Counted from the stretch's first letter, positions 1 to 7,675 are shown. The stretch: 9,639 bases of DNA from Flavobacteriales bacterium UBA2798 (GCA_002351955.1 DEHO01000039.1:1-9639); one strand, 5' to 3'. Notes: generated by a model from the sequence alone, not told the origin. Made by a program: numbers and translations.

Positions 1-90
1 GGCTCCAACTATATGGGTTCAATGAAATGTAAATGTCCAGTAGCTGCAAAAAACAACCTCCAATCCTATCCTGCAATTCCTGTAGATTGA
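1..90 (+). CDS. Possible 3' end of an upstream gene (partial, unrecognised)
   Basis: Frame +1 is open from the left edge to a TGA at 88-90 and would encode about 29 residues, including the stretch MGSMKCKCPVAAKNN. The other two forward frames close within the first 40 bases. The two closely spaced cysteines followed by proline and basic residues look protein-like, and an AT-rich inverted repeat follows about 20 bases after the stop. I do not recognise the family. A 30-codon open frame at a window edge can arise by chance. One minus-strand frame is also open here (about positions 1-104), so the strand is not certain. Confidence 0.25.
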   Translation, partial: GSNYMGSMKCKCPVAAKNNLQSYPAIPVD

Positions 91-110
91 ATTTAAGTTA
101 AATGCATTTC

Positions 111-162
111 CCTTAAATAAGAATCCCCTTATTTAACTTTAAGCCTTTAAACTTAAATAAGG
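111..162. repeat. Three-copy AT-rich inverted/direct repeat (TTAAATAAG family)
   Basis: CCTTAAATAAG (111-121) is followed by its inverted copy CCTTATTTAA (128-137) and then a direct copy CTTAAATAAGG (152-162). The middle copy can pair with the left copy (9 bp, TTAAATAAG 113-121 with 129-137, 7-base loop) or with the right copy (10 bp, 128-137 with 153-162, 15-base loop). The two hairpins exclude each other. There is no GC-rich stem or U-tract, so this is not a classic intrinsic terminator. It could be a weak terminator for an upstream gene, a protein-binding palindrome, or leader structure for the glycosyltransferase gene. The pairing is seen directly; the role is unknown. Confidence 0.5.
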
Positions 163-240
163 AACTTTCATTCTAACCTTTCCACCCTCCAAAAACCTCC
201 CGAAAAACCACAAATCGAACGGCATTTCAGGTCCTTTTCC

Positions 241-248
241 TAACTTTA
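241..248 (+). promoter_or_regulatory. Weak -7-like element upstream of the GT9 gene
   Basis: TAACTTTA matches the Bacteroidota -7 consensus TAnnTTTG at all but the last position and lies 21 bases before the GTG start. No TTG -33 element is visible 17-23 bases upstream (only TTT/TTC around 225-228). The call is therefore tentative. Confidence 0.25.
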
Positions 249-269
249 CTCAGCAATCTCTTTTCCCCC

Positions 270-1229
270 GTGCGTATACTCATTATTCAAACCGCCTTTC
301 TGGGTGATGTAATCCTTGCCTCTCCGGTTTGGGCGGAATTGCATCGTTTGTTTCCGGATGGTAAGATTGATGTAATGGTGCGCAAGGGAAACGAGAACCT
401 GGTGGAACATACACCATATATTAATAAGGTGATTATATGGAACAAACAAAAAGGAAAATACCTCAACCTATTGCGTTTGGCTTTTCAGTTGCGAAAAGAG
501 AAATACGACATCGTCATTAACCTGCAACGCTTTGCAGCATCCGGATTTCTGACCTGGTTTTCGCGCGGGAAAGAACGGATCGGATTCGATAAAAATCCTT
601 TTGCATTCAGTTACCACAAAAAAATCAATCACCAGGTGGGTAATGGTCAGCACGAAGTGGAACGCAACCTCTCCCTCATCGTCCACCACGGAGCATTTCA
701 ACGTCGTCGACCTGAACTGCATTTTTTACCACAACACGAAGAACATGTGCGTTCGTACAAAAACCGTCCGTACATCTGTCTCGCTCCAACATCTGTCTGG
801 TTCACCAAACAATTGCCCGCAAAAAAATGGGTGGAACTGATTCGCTCCTATCCCAACGATAAAACCATTTACCTCCTCGGCGCTCCTTCCGATCAAAAAG
901 CCTGCGAAGAAATTCTTCACGAAGCAGGTCACCCGGATGCAATCAGTCTCTGCGGTAAACTGAATCTGATCGAATCGGCTTTATTGATGCGCGATGCAGA
1001 AATGAATTTCGTGAACGATTCCGCTCCGCTGCATCTCGCTTCTTCCATGAATGCACCGGTCACCGCCTTCTTTTGTTCTACCATTCCGGAATTCGGATTT
1101 GGTCCTTTATCCGATCAGTCCATCATCAAACAGAACGAAGAATCACTCGATTGTCGTCCCTGCGGTTTGCACGGTTACAAGGAATGTCCGAAAGGTCATT
1201 TCAAATGCGGGGAGATCAGTATTTACTAA
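270..1229 (+). CDS. GT9-family glycosyltransferase (heptosyltransferase-like)
   Basis: This predicted cytoplasmic protein of 319 residues belongs to glycosyltransferase family 9, the WaaC/WaaF/WaaQ ADP-heptose transferases that build the lipopolysaccharide core on the inner face of the inner membrane. The N-terminal Rossmann half begins RILIIQTAFLGDVI and places an Asp at residue 13, the position of the catalytic Asp in WaaC/WaaF. The C-terminal nucleotide-sugar half starts with LAPTSVWFTKQLP (171-183) and carries the family signature NDSAPLHLASS (249-259), then FGPL (277-280). A cysteine-rich tail follows (C295, C298, C306, C313; CxxC then CP-GH-C), which is common in Bacteroidota GT9 proteins. 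The start is GTG at 270, because it begins exactly at the conserved first strand and no ATG fits. There is no Shine-Dalgarno. The protein ends soon after the Cys tail, so it is slightly shorter than typical relatives. Exact sugar donor and acceptor cannot be read from sequence. Confidence 0.88.
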   Translation: MRILIIQTAFLGDVILASPVWAELHRLFPDGKIDVMVRKGNENLVEHTPYINKVIIWNKQKGKYLNLLRLAFQLRKEKYDIVINLQRFAASGFLTWFSRGKERIGFDKNPFAFSYHKKINHQVGNGQHEVERNLSLIVHHGAFQRRRPELHFLPQHEEHVRSYKNRPYICLAPTSVWFTKQLPAKKWVELIRSYPNDKTIYLLGAPSDQKACEEILHEAGHPDAISLCGKLNLIESALLMRDAEMNFVNDSAPLHLASSMNAPVTAFFCSTIPEFGFGPLSDQSIIKQNEESLDCRPCGLHGYKECPKGHFKCGEISIY

Positions 1230-1294
1230 GGAAAACACGATTTCATCCCGAGTAAATCTAAATCCCATAATTCTCCGAAGGATAGTTAGGTATC

Positions 1295-1302
1295 TATATT
1301 TG
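1295..1302 (+). promoter_or_regulatory. Bacteroidota -7 promoter element for the T9SS surface protein gene
   Basis: TATATTTG is a perfect match to the TAnnTTTG -7 consensus of the Bacteroidota primary sigma factor. It lies 45 bases upstream of the ATG at 1348, predicting a leader of roughly 40 bases. No clear TTG -33 element is seen at the right spacing; the nearest candidate is TTC at 1271-1273, 21 bases upstream. The same octamer occurs in front of trmH. Confidence 0.5.
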
Positions 1303-1347
1303 GAACTTTCAGCCAAATTTTCCTAACTTCCTAAAAATTTGACTACT

Positions 1348-4300
1348 ATGCGTCTTTATTCTATTCACGTATGCATACTTATATGCAGTCTTTTTAGTAC
1401 ATCTATCGCCTTCGCTCAAATTCCATCAAACGTTCCGCAAGCAGGATTGGTGGCATGGTACAATCTCGACAACAGTCCGGTTTGTGAAGTTACGCCCACG
1501 CTGAATGGAGTTTTTTCCGGAACTGTAGCTGGCATGCAGGACCGATTTGGGAACAACCACAAAGCCGTTGATTTTACCGGAACCGGAAAAATGGATGTAA
1601 CAGGTATCAACATTACCAGTGGACCAAGAAGCTATTCTTTTTGGTTCAGGCATAATTCCTCTCAGCAAAACATCCTGTTGAACTGGTCCGGTGGTCTTGA
1701 ATTAAGAACAACCTCATCAGGTCAACTCCAGATTCAACAAGCCACTCCAAATATTAATGCGACATTACCCAACTTCCCGCAAAATCAGTGGAACCATATT
1801 GTGGTAACTTTTGGATCAGGTATTTTGAAAGTTTTCCTCAATGGCAGCAATATCTATAGCCTTCCTCAAACATTAAACAACTGGAATGATTTCACTATGG
1901 GATACGGAGGATTACCTTGTATTGGTATGTTTGATGAATTGGGAATCTGGGCGTTTGAACTCAATCAAAGTCAGATTGACGCCCTATATCAAAGAGGCGG
2001 ATGTCTAAAGGCCGAATACAAATTTTCAGGAAACGTAAACGATGGTGGTGGTTTTTCGCAGCATGGTACTGCAACTGATATTACTTACGTAAACGATCGA
2101 TTTGGTGTACCACAATCCGCAGTGCAATTCAATGGAAGCTCCTCGTTCATTACAGGTCCAACCTGGTACTGGCCTGCGGGATACAACCAGCGTTCCATCG
2201 AATTATGGTTTAATGTGAGCGATACGATCTACAATGGTTATCATCGTTTGTTTCATTACGGAGGAACAGGAACGGGCTCCTCGCAGGAAATACTTCCAAC
2301 AACCAACGCATTAGGAGTTATGAATACATTGACATATTCAGGAGGAAATGATAATGTAATTGTTGGATTCAATGGCGTCTACAACCAATGGCACCATGTC
2401 GTTGCTACTTACGATGGTTCCGTTGCAAAATTATACATCAATGGTCAATACATCAACCAGGAACCCAAAAGTTGGCCAACCCAAATGACCACCAATTTCA
2501 TTTTTGGTGCAATCGTTGATTTTACACATTTCTACAAAGGAAAACTGGATGATGTTCGCGTTTACGGTTGTGTGCTAAATAATTCTCAGGTTGATTCACT
2601 TTACAATTTACCTGCAGGAGGTTCACCTTGTCAGATCACTGCATCGGCAAGCACCGTTTCGCCCTCCTGTTTTCAAGGGAGCAACGGATCAATTGATCTC
2701 AGTTTAAGTGGAGGAACATCTCCTTATACCTATATGTGGAGCAACGGATCAACCACACAGGATCTTTCTACAATTACTGCAGGAAATTATACGGTTGTAA
2801 TTCATGATGCAACAGGTTGTGATGCCATGTTAACTGTAAATGTTCCTCATCCAACTTCTATGTCCTTAAACGTAAGCACTACATCACCAACATGCGGAAT
2901 GGATAACGGTTCTGCTAGTGTTGCGGTTTCAAACGGAGTGATGCCTTACACCTACAATTGGTCGAACGGTGATAATATATCTGTGGCCGATTCAATGACA
3001 GCCGGTACTTATATGATAACCGCTTACGACGCCAATGGTTGTTCCGCTGCCCATACATTTATGTTATCGAGTTCCGGGGCACCAACTGTTTCGTCGGTTG
3101 TAACCAATGCCACCTGTGCAGGTTCAAACAACGGTGCCATCGATCTTACTGTAACCGGCGGAACTCCTCCATTCTCTTTTGTATGGAGTAACTCTTCCAC
3201 CACCGAAGATCTTGCAGGAATTAAACCCGGTTCGTATATGGTACAAATTACCGACGCAGCAGGATGCATAACCGGAGCTGGTATTATTGTTGGTGTTAGT
3301 TCTATTCAAGTAGGGACTCCCGTAATTTCTCAACCTGCTTGTGGGGCATCTGATGGTTCAATCGCAATGAATCCAACCGGTGCTTCTCCGTTTACATATT
3401 TGTGGTCGGCCAATGCAGCAAGCGCAACAACATCTTCGGTGAGCGGATTGCCTTCAGGAATTTATTCAGTTACCATCAGCGATAACAACAACTGCTCCGT
3501 TACACAAAACATTTCACTCAGCAATCCGAATGCTCCGGTAACACAACTCGTAAGTGTAATGCCGGCGAATTGTTCAGGGATGTTGGGTGCTATTAATATG
3601 AATGTGACTTCAGGTACTCCACCATTCACCTATTCTTGGAGCAACGGCGCAACAACTCAGGATATTTCCAACTTACTTCAAGGCACCTATCATCTTTCAG
3701 TAACCGGTGGAAACGGATGCATGTCGCATTCTTCTGCTACCGTTCCCGGAATTTTTCCCGATCCGATTACGCTGTGTATGTCGACAGTAGATTCTGCCAG
3801 CGGAAAGGTATTATGCGTTTGGGAAAAACCCAATCTATTCAACATCGATCGCTTCAACATCTACCGCGAAAATGCAGTGGCCGGTCAGTACGATTTCTGG
3901 TTCACCAAACCGTTCGATTCACTCAGTCAGTGGACCGATCAATCGGCCAATCCTGTTATTCGCGGATGGAGATACAAAGTGACTATGGTTGATACCTGTG
4001 GAAACGAATCGTCGTTCGGAACCAATCACAAAACACTTCATCTGGTAAGCAGTCGCGGATTAAGCGGCGAAGTGAATCTGATTTGGGATACCTACGAAGG
4101 ATTCAACTATCCAACTGTTTACATCAACCGTTACCATGCAAGTACAGGATGGGAACTCATCGACAGTGTCCCCTCTACGCTTCATGCCTATGTGGATGTA
4201 ACTGCGCCGGCATCCGGATTGCTCCGATACACTGTAGATGTTCGTCCACCTACAAGTTGCGAAGCTACACGCGCCATTAACCACAACAGCACACGAAGCA

Positions 4301-4584
4301 ACCGCGGAACCATTGCACCGCCGGCTGCAGTTGATGAGCTTCTTCAATCGTCCTTCCGCGTATTCCCGAATCCTACCGATGGTGTTGTATCAATTGTTGG
4401 CAGCGATCCTTCGGCATTTATTCAGAATGTAATGATTTACGACCTCAGCGGAAAACGGATTCACCGGATGAATATCCGATCCTCCGCCACATCCATCTCC
4501 ATCGAAAACCTGGAGAGAGGCATTTATATTCTGGAAGTTCATACACCAACCGGTATAGCACGCTACCGCATTGTTCGGTCATAA
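1348..4584 (+). CDS. Large secreted T9SS surface protein: 2 LamG + 5 SprB repeats + Fn3-like module + type A sorting domain
   Basis: This is a 1078-residue protein predicted to be exported by Sec and then by the type IX system to the cell surface. Residues 1-24 form a signal peptide ending AFAQ. Two concanavalin/LamG-like domains follow: about 33-218 (QWNHIVVTF at 147-155, GMFDELGIW at 193-201) and about 220-428 (QWHHVVATYDG at 347-357, GKLDDVRVYG at 398-407). Five SprB-type repeats of 73-78 residues occupy 429-806, each with a Y/F-x-W-S core and a conserved Cys pair. Residues 807 to about 990 resemble the paired Fn3-like module (WEKP, IYRE, DTCGNES, NLIWDTYEGF) often found before T9SS tails. 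Residues 1003-1078 are a type A sorting domain (FRVFPNPTDG, YDLSGK, L-x-x-GIYIL). An in-frame TTG lies at 1339, but ATG 1348 begins the signal peptide directly. LamG and SprB domains suggest glycan binding or adhesion; SprB itself is the gliding adhesin. The ligand and any role in gliding are inference. Confidence 0.92.
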   Translation: MRLYSIHVCILICSLFSTSIAFAQIPSNVPQAGLVAWYNLDNSPVCEVTPTLNGVFSGTVAGMQDRFGNNHKAVDFTGTGKMDVTGINITSGPRSYSFWFRHNSSQQNILLNWSGGLELRTTSSGQLQIQQATPNINATLPNFPQNQWNHIVVTFGSGILKVFLNGSNIYSLPQTLNNWNDFTMGYGGLPCIGMFDELGIWAFELNQSQIDALYQRGGCLKAEYKFSGNVNDGGGFSQHGTATDITYVNDRFGVPQSAVQFNGSSSFITGPTWYWPAGYNQRSIELWFNVSDTIYNGYHRLFHYGGTGTGSSQEILPTTNALGVMNTLTYSGGNDNVIVGFNGVYNQWHHVVATYDGSVAKLYINGQYINQEPKSWPTQMTTNFIFGAIVDFTHFYKGKLDDVRVYGCVLNNSQVDSLYNLPAGGSPCQITASASTVSPSCFQGSNGSIDLSLSGGTSPYTYMWSNGSTTQDLSTITAGNYTVVIHDATGCDAMLTVNVPHPTSMSLNVSTTSPTCGMDNGSASVAVSNGVMPYTYNWSNGDNISVADSMTAGTYMITAYDANGCSAAHTFMLSSSGAPTVSSVVTNATCAGSNNGAIDLTVTGGTPPFSFVWSNSSTTEDLAGIKPGSYMVQITDAAGCITGAGIIVGVSSIQVGTPVISQPACGASDGSIAMNPTGASPFTYLWSANAASATTSSVSGLPSGIYSVTISDNNNCSVTQNISLSNPNAPVTQLVSVMPANCSGMLGAINMNVTSGTPPFTYSWSNGATTQDISNLLQGTYHLSVTGGNGCMSHSSATVPGIFPDPITLCMSTVDSASGKVLCVWEKPNLFNIDRFNIYRENAVAGQYDFWFTKPFDSLSQWTDQSANPVIRGWRYKVTMVDTCGNESSFGTNHKTLHLVSSRGLSGEVNLIWDTYEGFNYPTVYINRYHASTGWELIDSVPSTLHAYVDVTAPASGLLRYTVDVRPPTSCEATRAINHNSTRSNRGTIAPPAAVDELLQSSFRVFPNPTDGVVSIVGSDPSAFIQNVMIYDLSGKRIHRMNIRSSATSISIENLERGIYILEVHTPTGIARYRIVRS
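2632..3765 (+). repeat. Five tandem SprB-type protein repeats
   Basis: The repeats begin at 2632, 2863, 3085, 3304 and 3538 and encode 77, 74, 73, 78 and 76 residues. Each has the pattern: Cys near residue 11-13, an acidic or Asn/Asp-Gly segment, GG/SG-x-x-P-[FY]-x-[FY]-x-WS, a loop, then [GS]-x-Y-x-[VIL] and a second Cys after Asp/Gly. The protein repeats are diverged, and at DNA level only short identities remain, such as GGAGCAACGGATCAA in both halves of repeat 1. The array is therefore old and should not be unstable by slippage. Confidence 0.88.
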
Positions 4585-4602
4585 TTGAAATATACGTCAA
4601 AC

Positions 4603-4632
4603 AAAAAGGGCTGTCGAAAGACAGCCCTTTTT
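4603..4632. terminator. Two-way intrinsic terminator between convergent genes
   Basis: GGGCTGTC (4608-4615) pairs perfectly with GACAGCCC (4620-4627) around a GAAA loop closed by C-G, a stable GNRA tetraloop when read on the + strand. The stem is flanked by A5 (4603-4607) and T5 (4628-4632), so a U-tract follows the hairpin on either strand. It lies 18 bases after the surface protein stop and 15 bases from the vWA gene stop on the other strand, so it can end both transcripts. Confidence 0.9.
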
Positions 4633-4647
4633 GTTAGTGGCAACTCA

Positions 4648-6861
4648 TCATTTATAGAATTCGTAAGCAACGTTATTAATGACAACCACAACATTTTCGC
4701 CTACACTCAGGTACTGATTGAATTCGGCAGACTGTCCTTTTGCGAGTTTGAAATATTCATCGCTGTACATTCTCACCTTCACCACATTCTTCGCGGTTTT
4801 GGCATCCAGACTTCCATCTACCCATTGATTGTTCTTATTATAAAAGGTCTTTGAACCAACATTACGAACATTCGCCATATTCTTTTCGGCCTGTTCATCC
4901 TTTTTATATGCACCACCCTGAACAGGCGCAGAGTTTTGCACTTTGGTGTTGTTTTGCATCGTCGATTTGTACGCGCGCTGATCGTTGGCCGATTCTCCGC
5001 GAACAACTTCCAGTTCTTTCAATTCTTCGTCGGCGATACGCTGGTTCTGGCTCATTGCATTCAGATCAACATCTTCGCGAGCAAGGAATGCAGTATAGGG
5101 TGTAAGAATTCCGTACTCCTTACTTAAGCGTACCAGTTCATCTACCAATTCTGTATTTCTTCCGTTCAAATCGATCTGATTGATCAGGTGACCAATTCTT
5201 CGCGATGCCCAGATCTTTTCTACATAATCATGCGTTTTGGTTCCTGTGTGCGAAACAAATTCTACCGGAAATCGATACTCCTTATTTACACCATTACTTT
5301 TTCCGCGAATCACCACATTGGCTTTGCAGGGTTTGTTGTATTTACCTACCCAAACAATTTGTCCGCCGCGAAACAGGTCAGGCATAATTTCCGGATAAGT
5401 GGAACGGATGTCCAATCCCGATACGGGCATAAATACTTCCACTGCTTCAAAACTGATTTTGATATCGGTGAGTACCGGACTACTAATATTGGAATACAAA
5501 CGCGCCACACTTGCTTCAATGTCCTCAGCCGGTTTTACGTATTCACTCAATCCGCCATTCGCACTGCTTAAACGATCAAGCAAACGTGCATTCACATCAT
5601 TACCTACTCCAAAAGCAAAGAGTCGTGCTTTTACTTTATTCGCGTTCTTGCAATTATTTGCAATTGTAAGTTCATCTGTTGCTCCTGCTGTTGGTAATCC
5701 ATCGGTAAGGAAGATCACATAAGTCGGACGTTTATCATCGTGCAGCATTTCCATTCCTGCTACCAATGCTCCATTAATATTGGTTCCACCACCGGGACGT
5801 ATACCATTAATATAGGTATAACATTCTTCGTAGGCTTTTTTGTTGTAGCGAACCAGTTCCGGTTTATAGGTTTCGATGCGGTCGTCGTACGACACTATAT
5901 TAAACAGGTCGTTATCGTTAAGATTGCGCATTACAAACTCAACCGCCTTTTTTGCCTGTTCTATTTTTTGTCCCGACATCGATCCGCTTCTATCGAGAAC
6001 GAACAGCACTGTCTTTTCCGATTGCTTTACGATTTCATCAACAGAAGGACTTGCCAGCAACATGAAGTAGCCATCTTTATCGGACGCTTCTTTATAACTT
6101 AATAAGGATGCACCCACTTCACCTTTATCTGTGGTGAAGACCATTTTAAAATCGGAAGTAGGCAAAACATAGGTCTTCTCCATTTTAATATGAGCCGTCT
6201 TATCGCCGGTGCGCTTTATTATAATGTCGTCGGTTGGACTGAACACCGTTTTAATTCCGTCGCTTGATTCGATGCGGGCATTGAACGAAAGAGAGCGCAG
6301 CGCTTTAGCAGAAAATTTTTGGGTACCGAAGGGATAGCTGAAGTTGACTGCATTCAGATTACGATCGCAAACCTGTGTGTAGCGCACGGTGATGTTCCGT
6401 TCTTCACCAACCTGAATCGGGAATACGGAAGTCTTGAATAAACCGTAGCCCACATACTCCATTAAAGCAGGATCGCGTTTGCGTCGCACGATAGATTCGT
6501 AGATACCACGTGCTTCTTCCTGTTTGAGAAGTTGTCCGGGAATTTCTTTCCCGTTCACCATCATCATAAAATTCTGCACGATACCACCATTAGGTAAAGG
6601 GAAGAAGATCTCCACTTCGAGCGCCTGGTTGCCCGGGTTGTAAATGGTTTGCGTTACAGAAACTTCAGCGATCTGATCGCGGATGGTAGCATCAACAGCG
6701 ATGGCCAGAACTTCGTACGAATTCTGAACAGCCATTTGCTGCACATTCATTTCGCGCATTCTTCGGCTATCCCAGGATTCGGAAGTGATAGCCATTTGCG
6801 CGTTGACCGATTGCAACATCTGCAAAACGGAAAAGAGGAGGAGGAACAAAAAACGTTTCAT
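4648..6861 (-). CDS. Exported VIT / von Willebrand factor A domain protein
   Basis: This 737-residue protein has a signal peptide (MKRFLFLLLFSVLQ, likely cleavage after A21 in VNA-Q; no lipobox Cys), so it is predicted to be periplasmic or outer-membrane associated. Residues about 45-170 form a VIT (vault/inter-alpha-trypsin) domain: EIFFPLPNGGIVQNF, VNGKEI, EEARGIYE and FKTSVFPIQVGEERNITVRY. The vWA domain covers about 283-460 with an intact metal-ion-dependent adhesion site: DRSGS (D290, S292, S294), T360 in GGGTN and D387 in FLTDG. A C-terminal vWA-associated region contains the WASRRIGHL and LSKEYGILTPYTAFL motifs (551-593). After a Gln/Asn/Lys-rich linker (about 600-670), a small terminal domain starts at KTFYNKNNQWVDG. 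There is no T9SS sorting domain. The ATG at 6861 starts the signal peptide; the stop is TGA. Metal-dependent protein binding is expected from the family; partner and process are unknown. Confidence 0.9.
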   Translation of the reverse strand: MKRFLFLLLFSVLQMLQSVNAQMAITSESWDSRRMREMNVQQMAVQNSYEVLAIAVDATIRDQIAEVSVTQTIYNPGNQALEVEIFFPLPNGGIVQNFMMMVNGKEIPGQLLKQEEARGIYESIVRRKRDPALMEYVGYGLFKTSVFPIQVGEERNITVRYTQVCDRNLNAVNFSYPFGTQKFSAKALRSLSFNARIESSDGIKTVFSPTDDIIIKRTGDKTAHIKMEKTYVLPTSDFKMVFTTDKGEVGASLLSYKEASDKDGYFMLLASPSVDEIVKQSEKTVLFVLDRSGSMSGQKIEQAKKAVEFVMRNLNDNDLFNIVSYDDRIETYKPELVRYNKKAYEECYTYINGIRPGGGTNINGALVAGMEMLHDDKRPTYVIFLTDGLPTAGATDELTIANNCKNANKVKARLFAFGVGNDVNARLLDRLSSANGGLSEYVKPAEDIEASVARLYSNISSPVLTDIKISFEAVEVFMPVSGLDIRSTYPEIMPDLFRGGQIVWVGKYNKPCKANVVIRGKSNGVNKEYRFPVEFVSHTGTKTHDYVEKIWASRRIGHLINQIDLNGRNTELVDELVRLSKEYGILTPYTAFLAREDVDLNAMSQNQRIADEELKELEVVRGESANDQRAYKSTMQNNTKVQNSAPVQGGAYKKDEQAEKNMANVRNVGSKTFYNKNNQWVDGSLDAKTAKNVVKVRMYSDEYFKLAKGQSAEFNQYLSVGENVVVVINNVAYEFYK

Positions 6862-6953
6862 ACGTGATCAATTTTAAACCTGTACACGCGATGAGGAAGA
6901 AGGTTCAATCCTTGTTATGCATTGATAATGCGTGGAATGATTATATTTGAACA
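6862..6953. promoter_or_regulatory. Divergent intergenic region between the vWA gene and trmH
   Basis: These 92 bases separate two divergent genes and must hold promoters for both. The trmH promoter is clear and listed separately. For the vWA gene the best minus-strand candidate is TAAAATTG (complement of 6869-6876), one base off TAnnTTTG, ending about 7 bases before the ATG. No well-spaced TTG is seen upstream of it, so this half is weak. Confidence 0.4.
6921..6949 (+). promoter_or_regulatory. Consensus Bacteroidota promoter of trmH
   Basis: ATTG (6921-6924) serves as the -33 element, followed by 17 bases and a perfect -7 element TATATTTG (6942-6949). Spacing and both boxes fit the consensus TTTG-N17-23-TAnnTTTG. 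The -7 box ends only four bases before the ATG at 6954, so transcription should begin at or within a few bases of the start codon. Confidence 0.75.
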
Positions 6954-7643
6954 ATGGATCAGGAACTGATCGTACCTTATATAGAATTCCTCAGCCAGTT
7001 CATCACCAGCGACCGGCTTCAGCGATTTGAGGAAGTACTCAGCAACAGGACGCGTCACATCACGATGGTGATTGAAGACATCTATCAGCCACAAAACGCA
7101 AGTGCAGTTGTACGAACCAGCGAATGTTTAGGATTGCAGGACATCCACATCATCGAGCAGAACAATGTTTATGAACTGAATAAGGATGTGGTGGTTGGTG
7201 CATCGAAGTGGATCAGGATGCACAAGCACAAGAAGAATCCGAACAACACCCGGACATGTTACGAGCGATTGCGCGCGGCAGGATATAAGATCTATGCGAC
7301 CACACCAAACATAAACGGATACACGCCCGACACATTACCTTTGGATGAAAAGGTTGCGATTGTTTTAGGAAATGAAGGAGAAGGATTGAGTGCAACAGCG
7401 ATTGAAGAAGCCGATGGATGCATTCAGATTCCGATGTACGGCTTTACGGAGAGTTATAATATTTCTGTTGCAGCATCGATCATTGCGTATGAATTGGTGC
7501 AGCGATTACATGCGAGTGAGATCGAGTGGCAGTTGAATGAAGATGAAAAAAATGAAATCAGATTAAGGTGGATGAAGAAAGTGTTGCGAAGAGTAGAATT
7601 GTTTGAATCGGAGTTTTACACAAGACGTGGTGGAAAAAAATAA
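6954..7643 (+). CDS. trmH: tRNA (guanosine-18-2'-O)-methyltransferase TrmH (SpoU/SPOUT family)
   Basis: This predicted cytoplasmic enzyme of 229 residues uses S-adenosylmethionine to methylate the 2'-OH of G18 in the tRNA D-loop. All three SpoU motifs are present. Motif 1 is NASAVVRTSECLG (48-60) with the catalytic Arg at R54. Motif 2 is IVLGNEGEGLS (136-146). Motif 3 is IPMYGFTESYNISVAAS (159-175), with N169 and S171 in the trefoil-knot cofactor pocket. The motif 3 sequence SYNIS replaces the SLNVS of many relatives. N- and C-terminal helical extensions (residues 1-30 and about 195-225, containing LRWMKKVLRRVE) fit TrmH rather than the L30e-domain RlmB/TsnR types. Length is typical. Other SpoU targets cannot be fully excluded. 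There is no Shine-Dalgarno. Confidence 0.87.
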   Translation: MDQELIVPYIEFLSQFITSDRLQRFEEVLSNRTRHITMVIEDIYQPQNASAVVRTSECLGLQDIHIIEQNNVYELNKDVVVGASKWIRMHKHKKNPNNTRTCYERLRAAGYKIYATTPNINGYTPDTLPLDEKVAIVLGNEGEGLSATAIEEADGCIQIPMYGFTESYNISVAASIIAYELVQRLHASEIEWQLNEDEKNEIRLRWMKKVLRRVELFESEFYTRRGGKK

Positions 7644-7675
7644 CCTAATAAATAGGATATAAGAAATCAATAACA

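Noticed and set aside
1..269. Riboswitch or tRNA upstream of the glycosyltransferase
   Set aside because: No conserved aptamer core, T-arm or anticodon-like structure could be found; only AT-rich hairpins are seen.
2632..3765. CRISPR-like or satellite repeats
   Set aside because: Periodicity is at protein level with diverged DNA, unequal unit lengths and no spacer structure. These are SprB domain repeats.
3636..3992. Second plus-strand frame of 118 codons within the surface protein gene
   Set aside because: It overlaps SprB repeat 5 and the Fn3-like module out of frame; composition is typical of an alternate-frame shadow.
4585..4854. Plus-strand open frame of 89 codons right after the surface protein stop
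   Set aside because: It starts on the surface-protein stop boundary, runs through the terminator hairpin, and then lies antisense to the conserved 3' end of the vWA gene. It is a shadow frame.
5188..5571. Plus-strand open frame of 127 codons inside the vWA gene
   Set aside because: It is antisense to the strongly conserved vWA region and has no recognisable domain, promoter or ribosome site.
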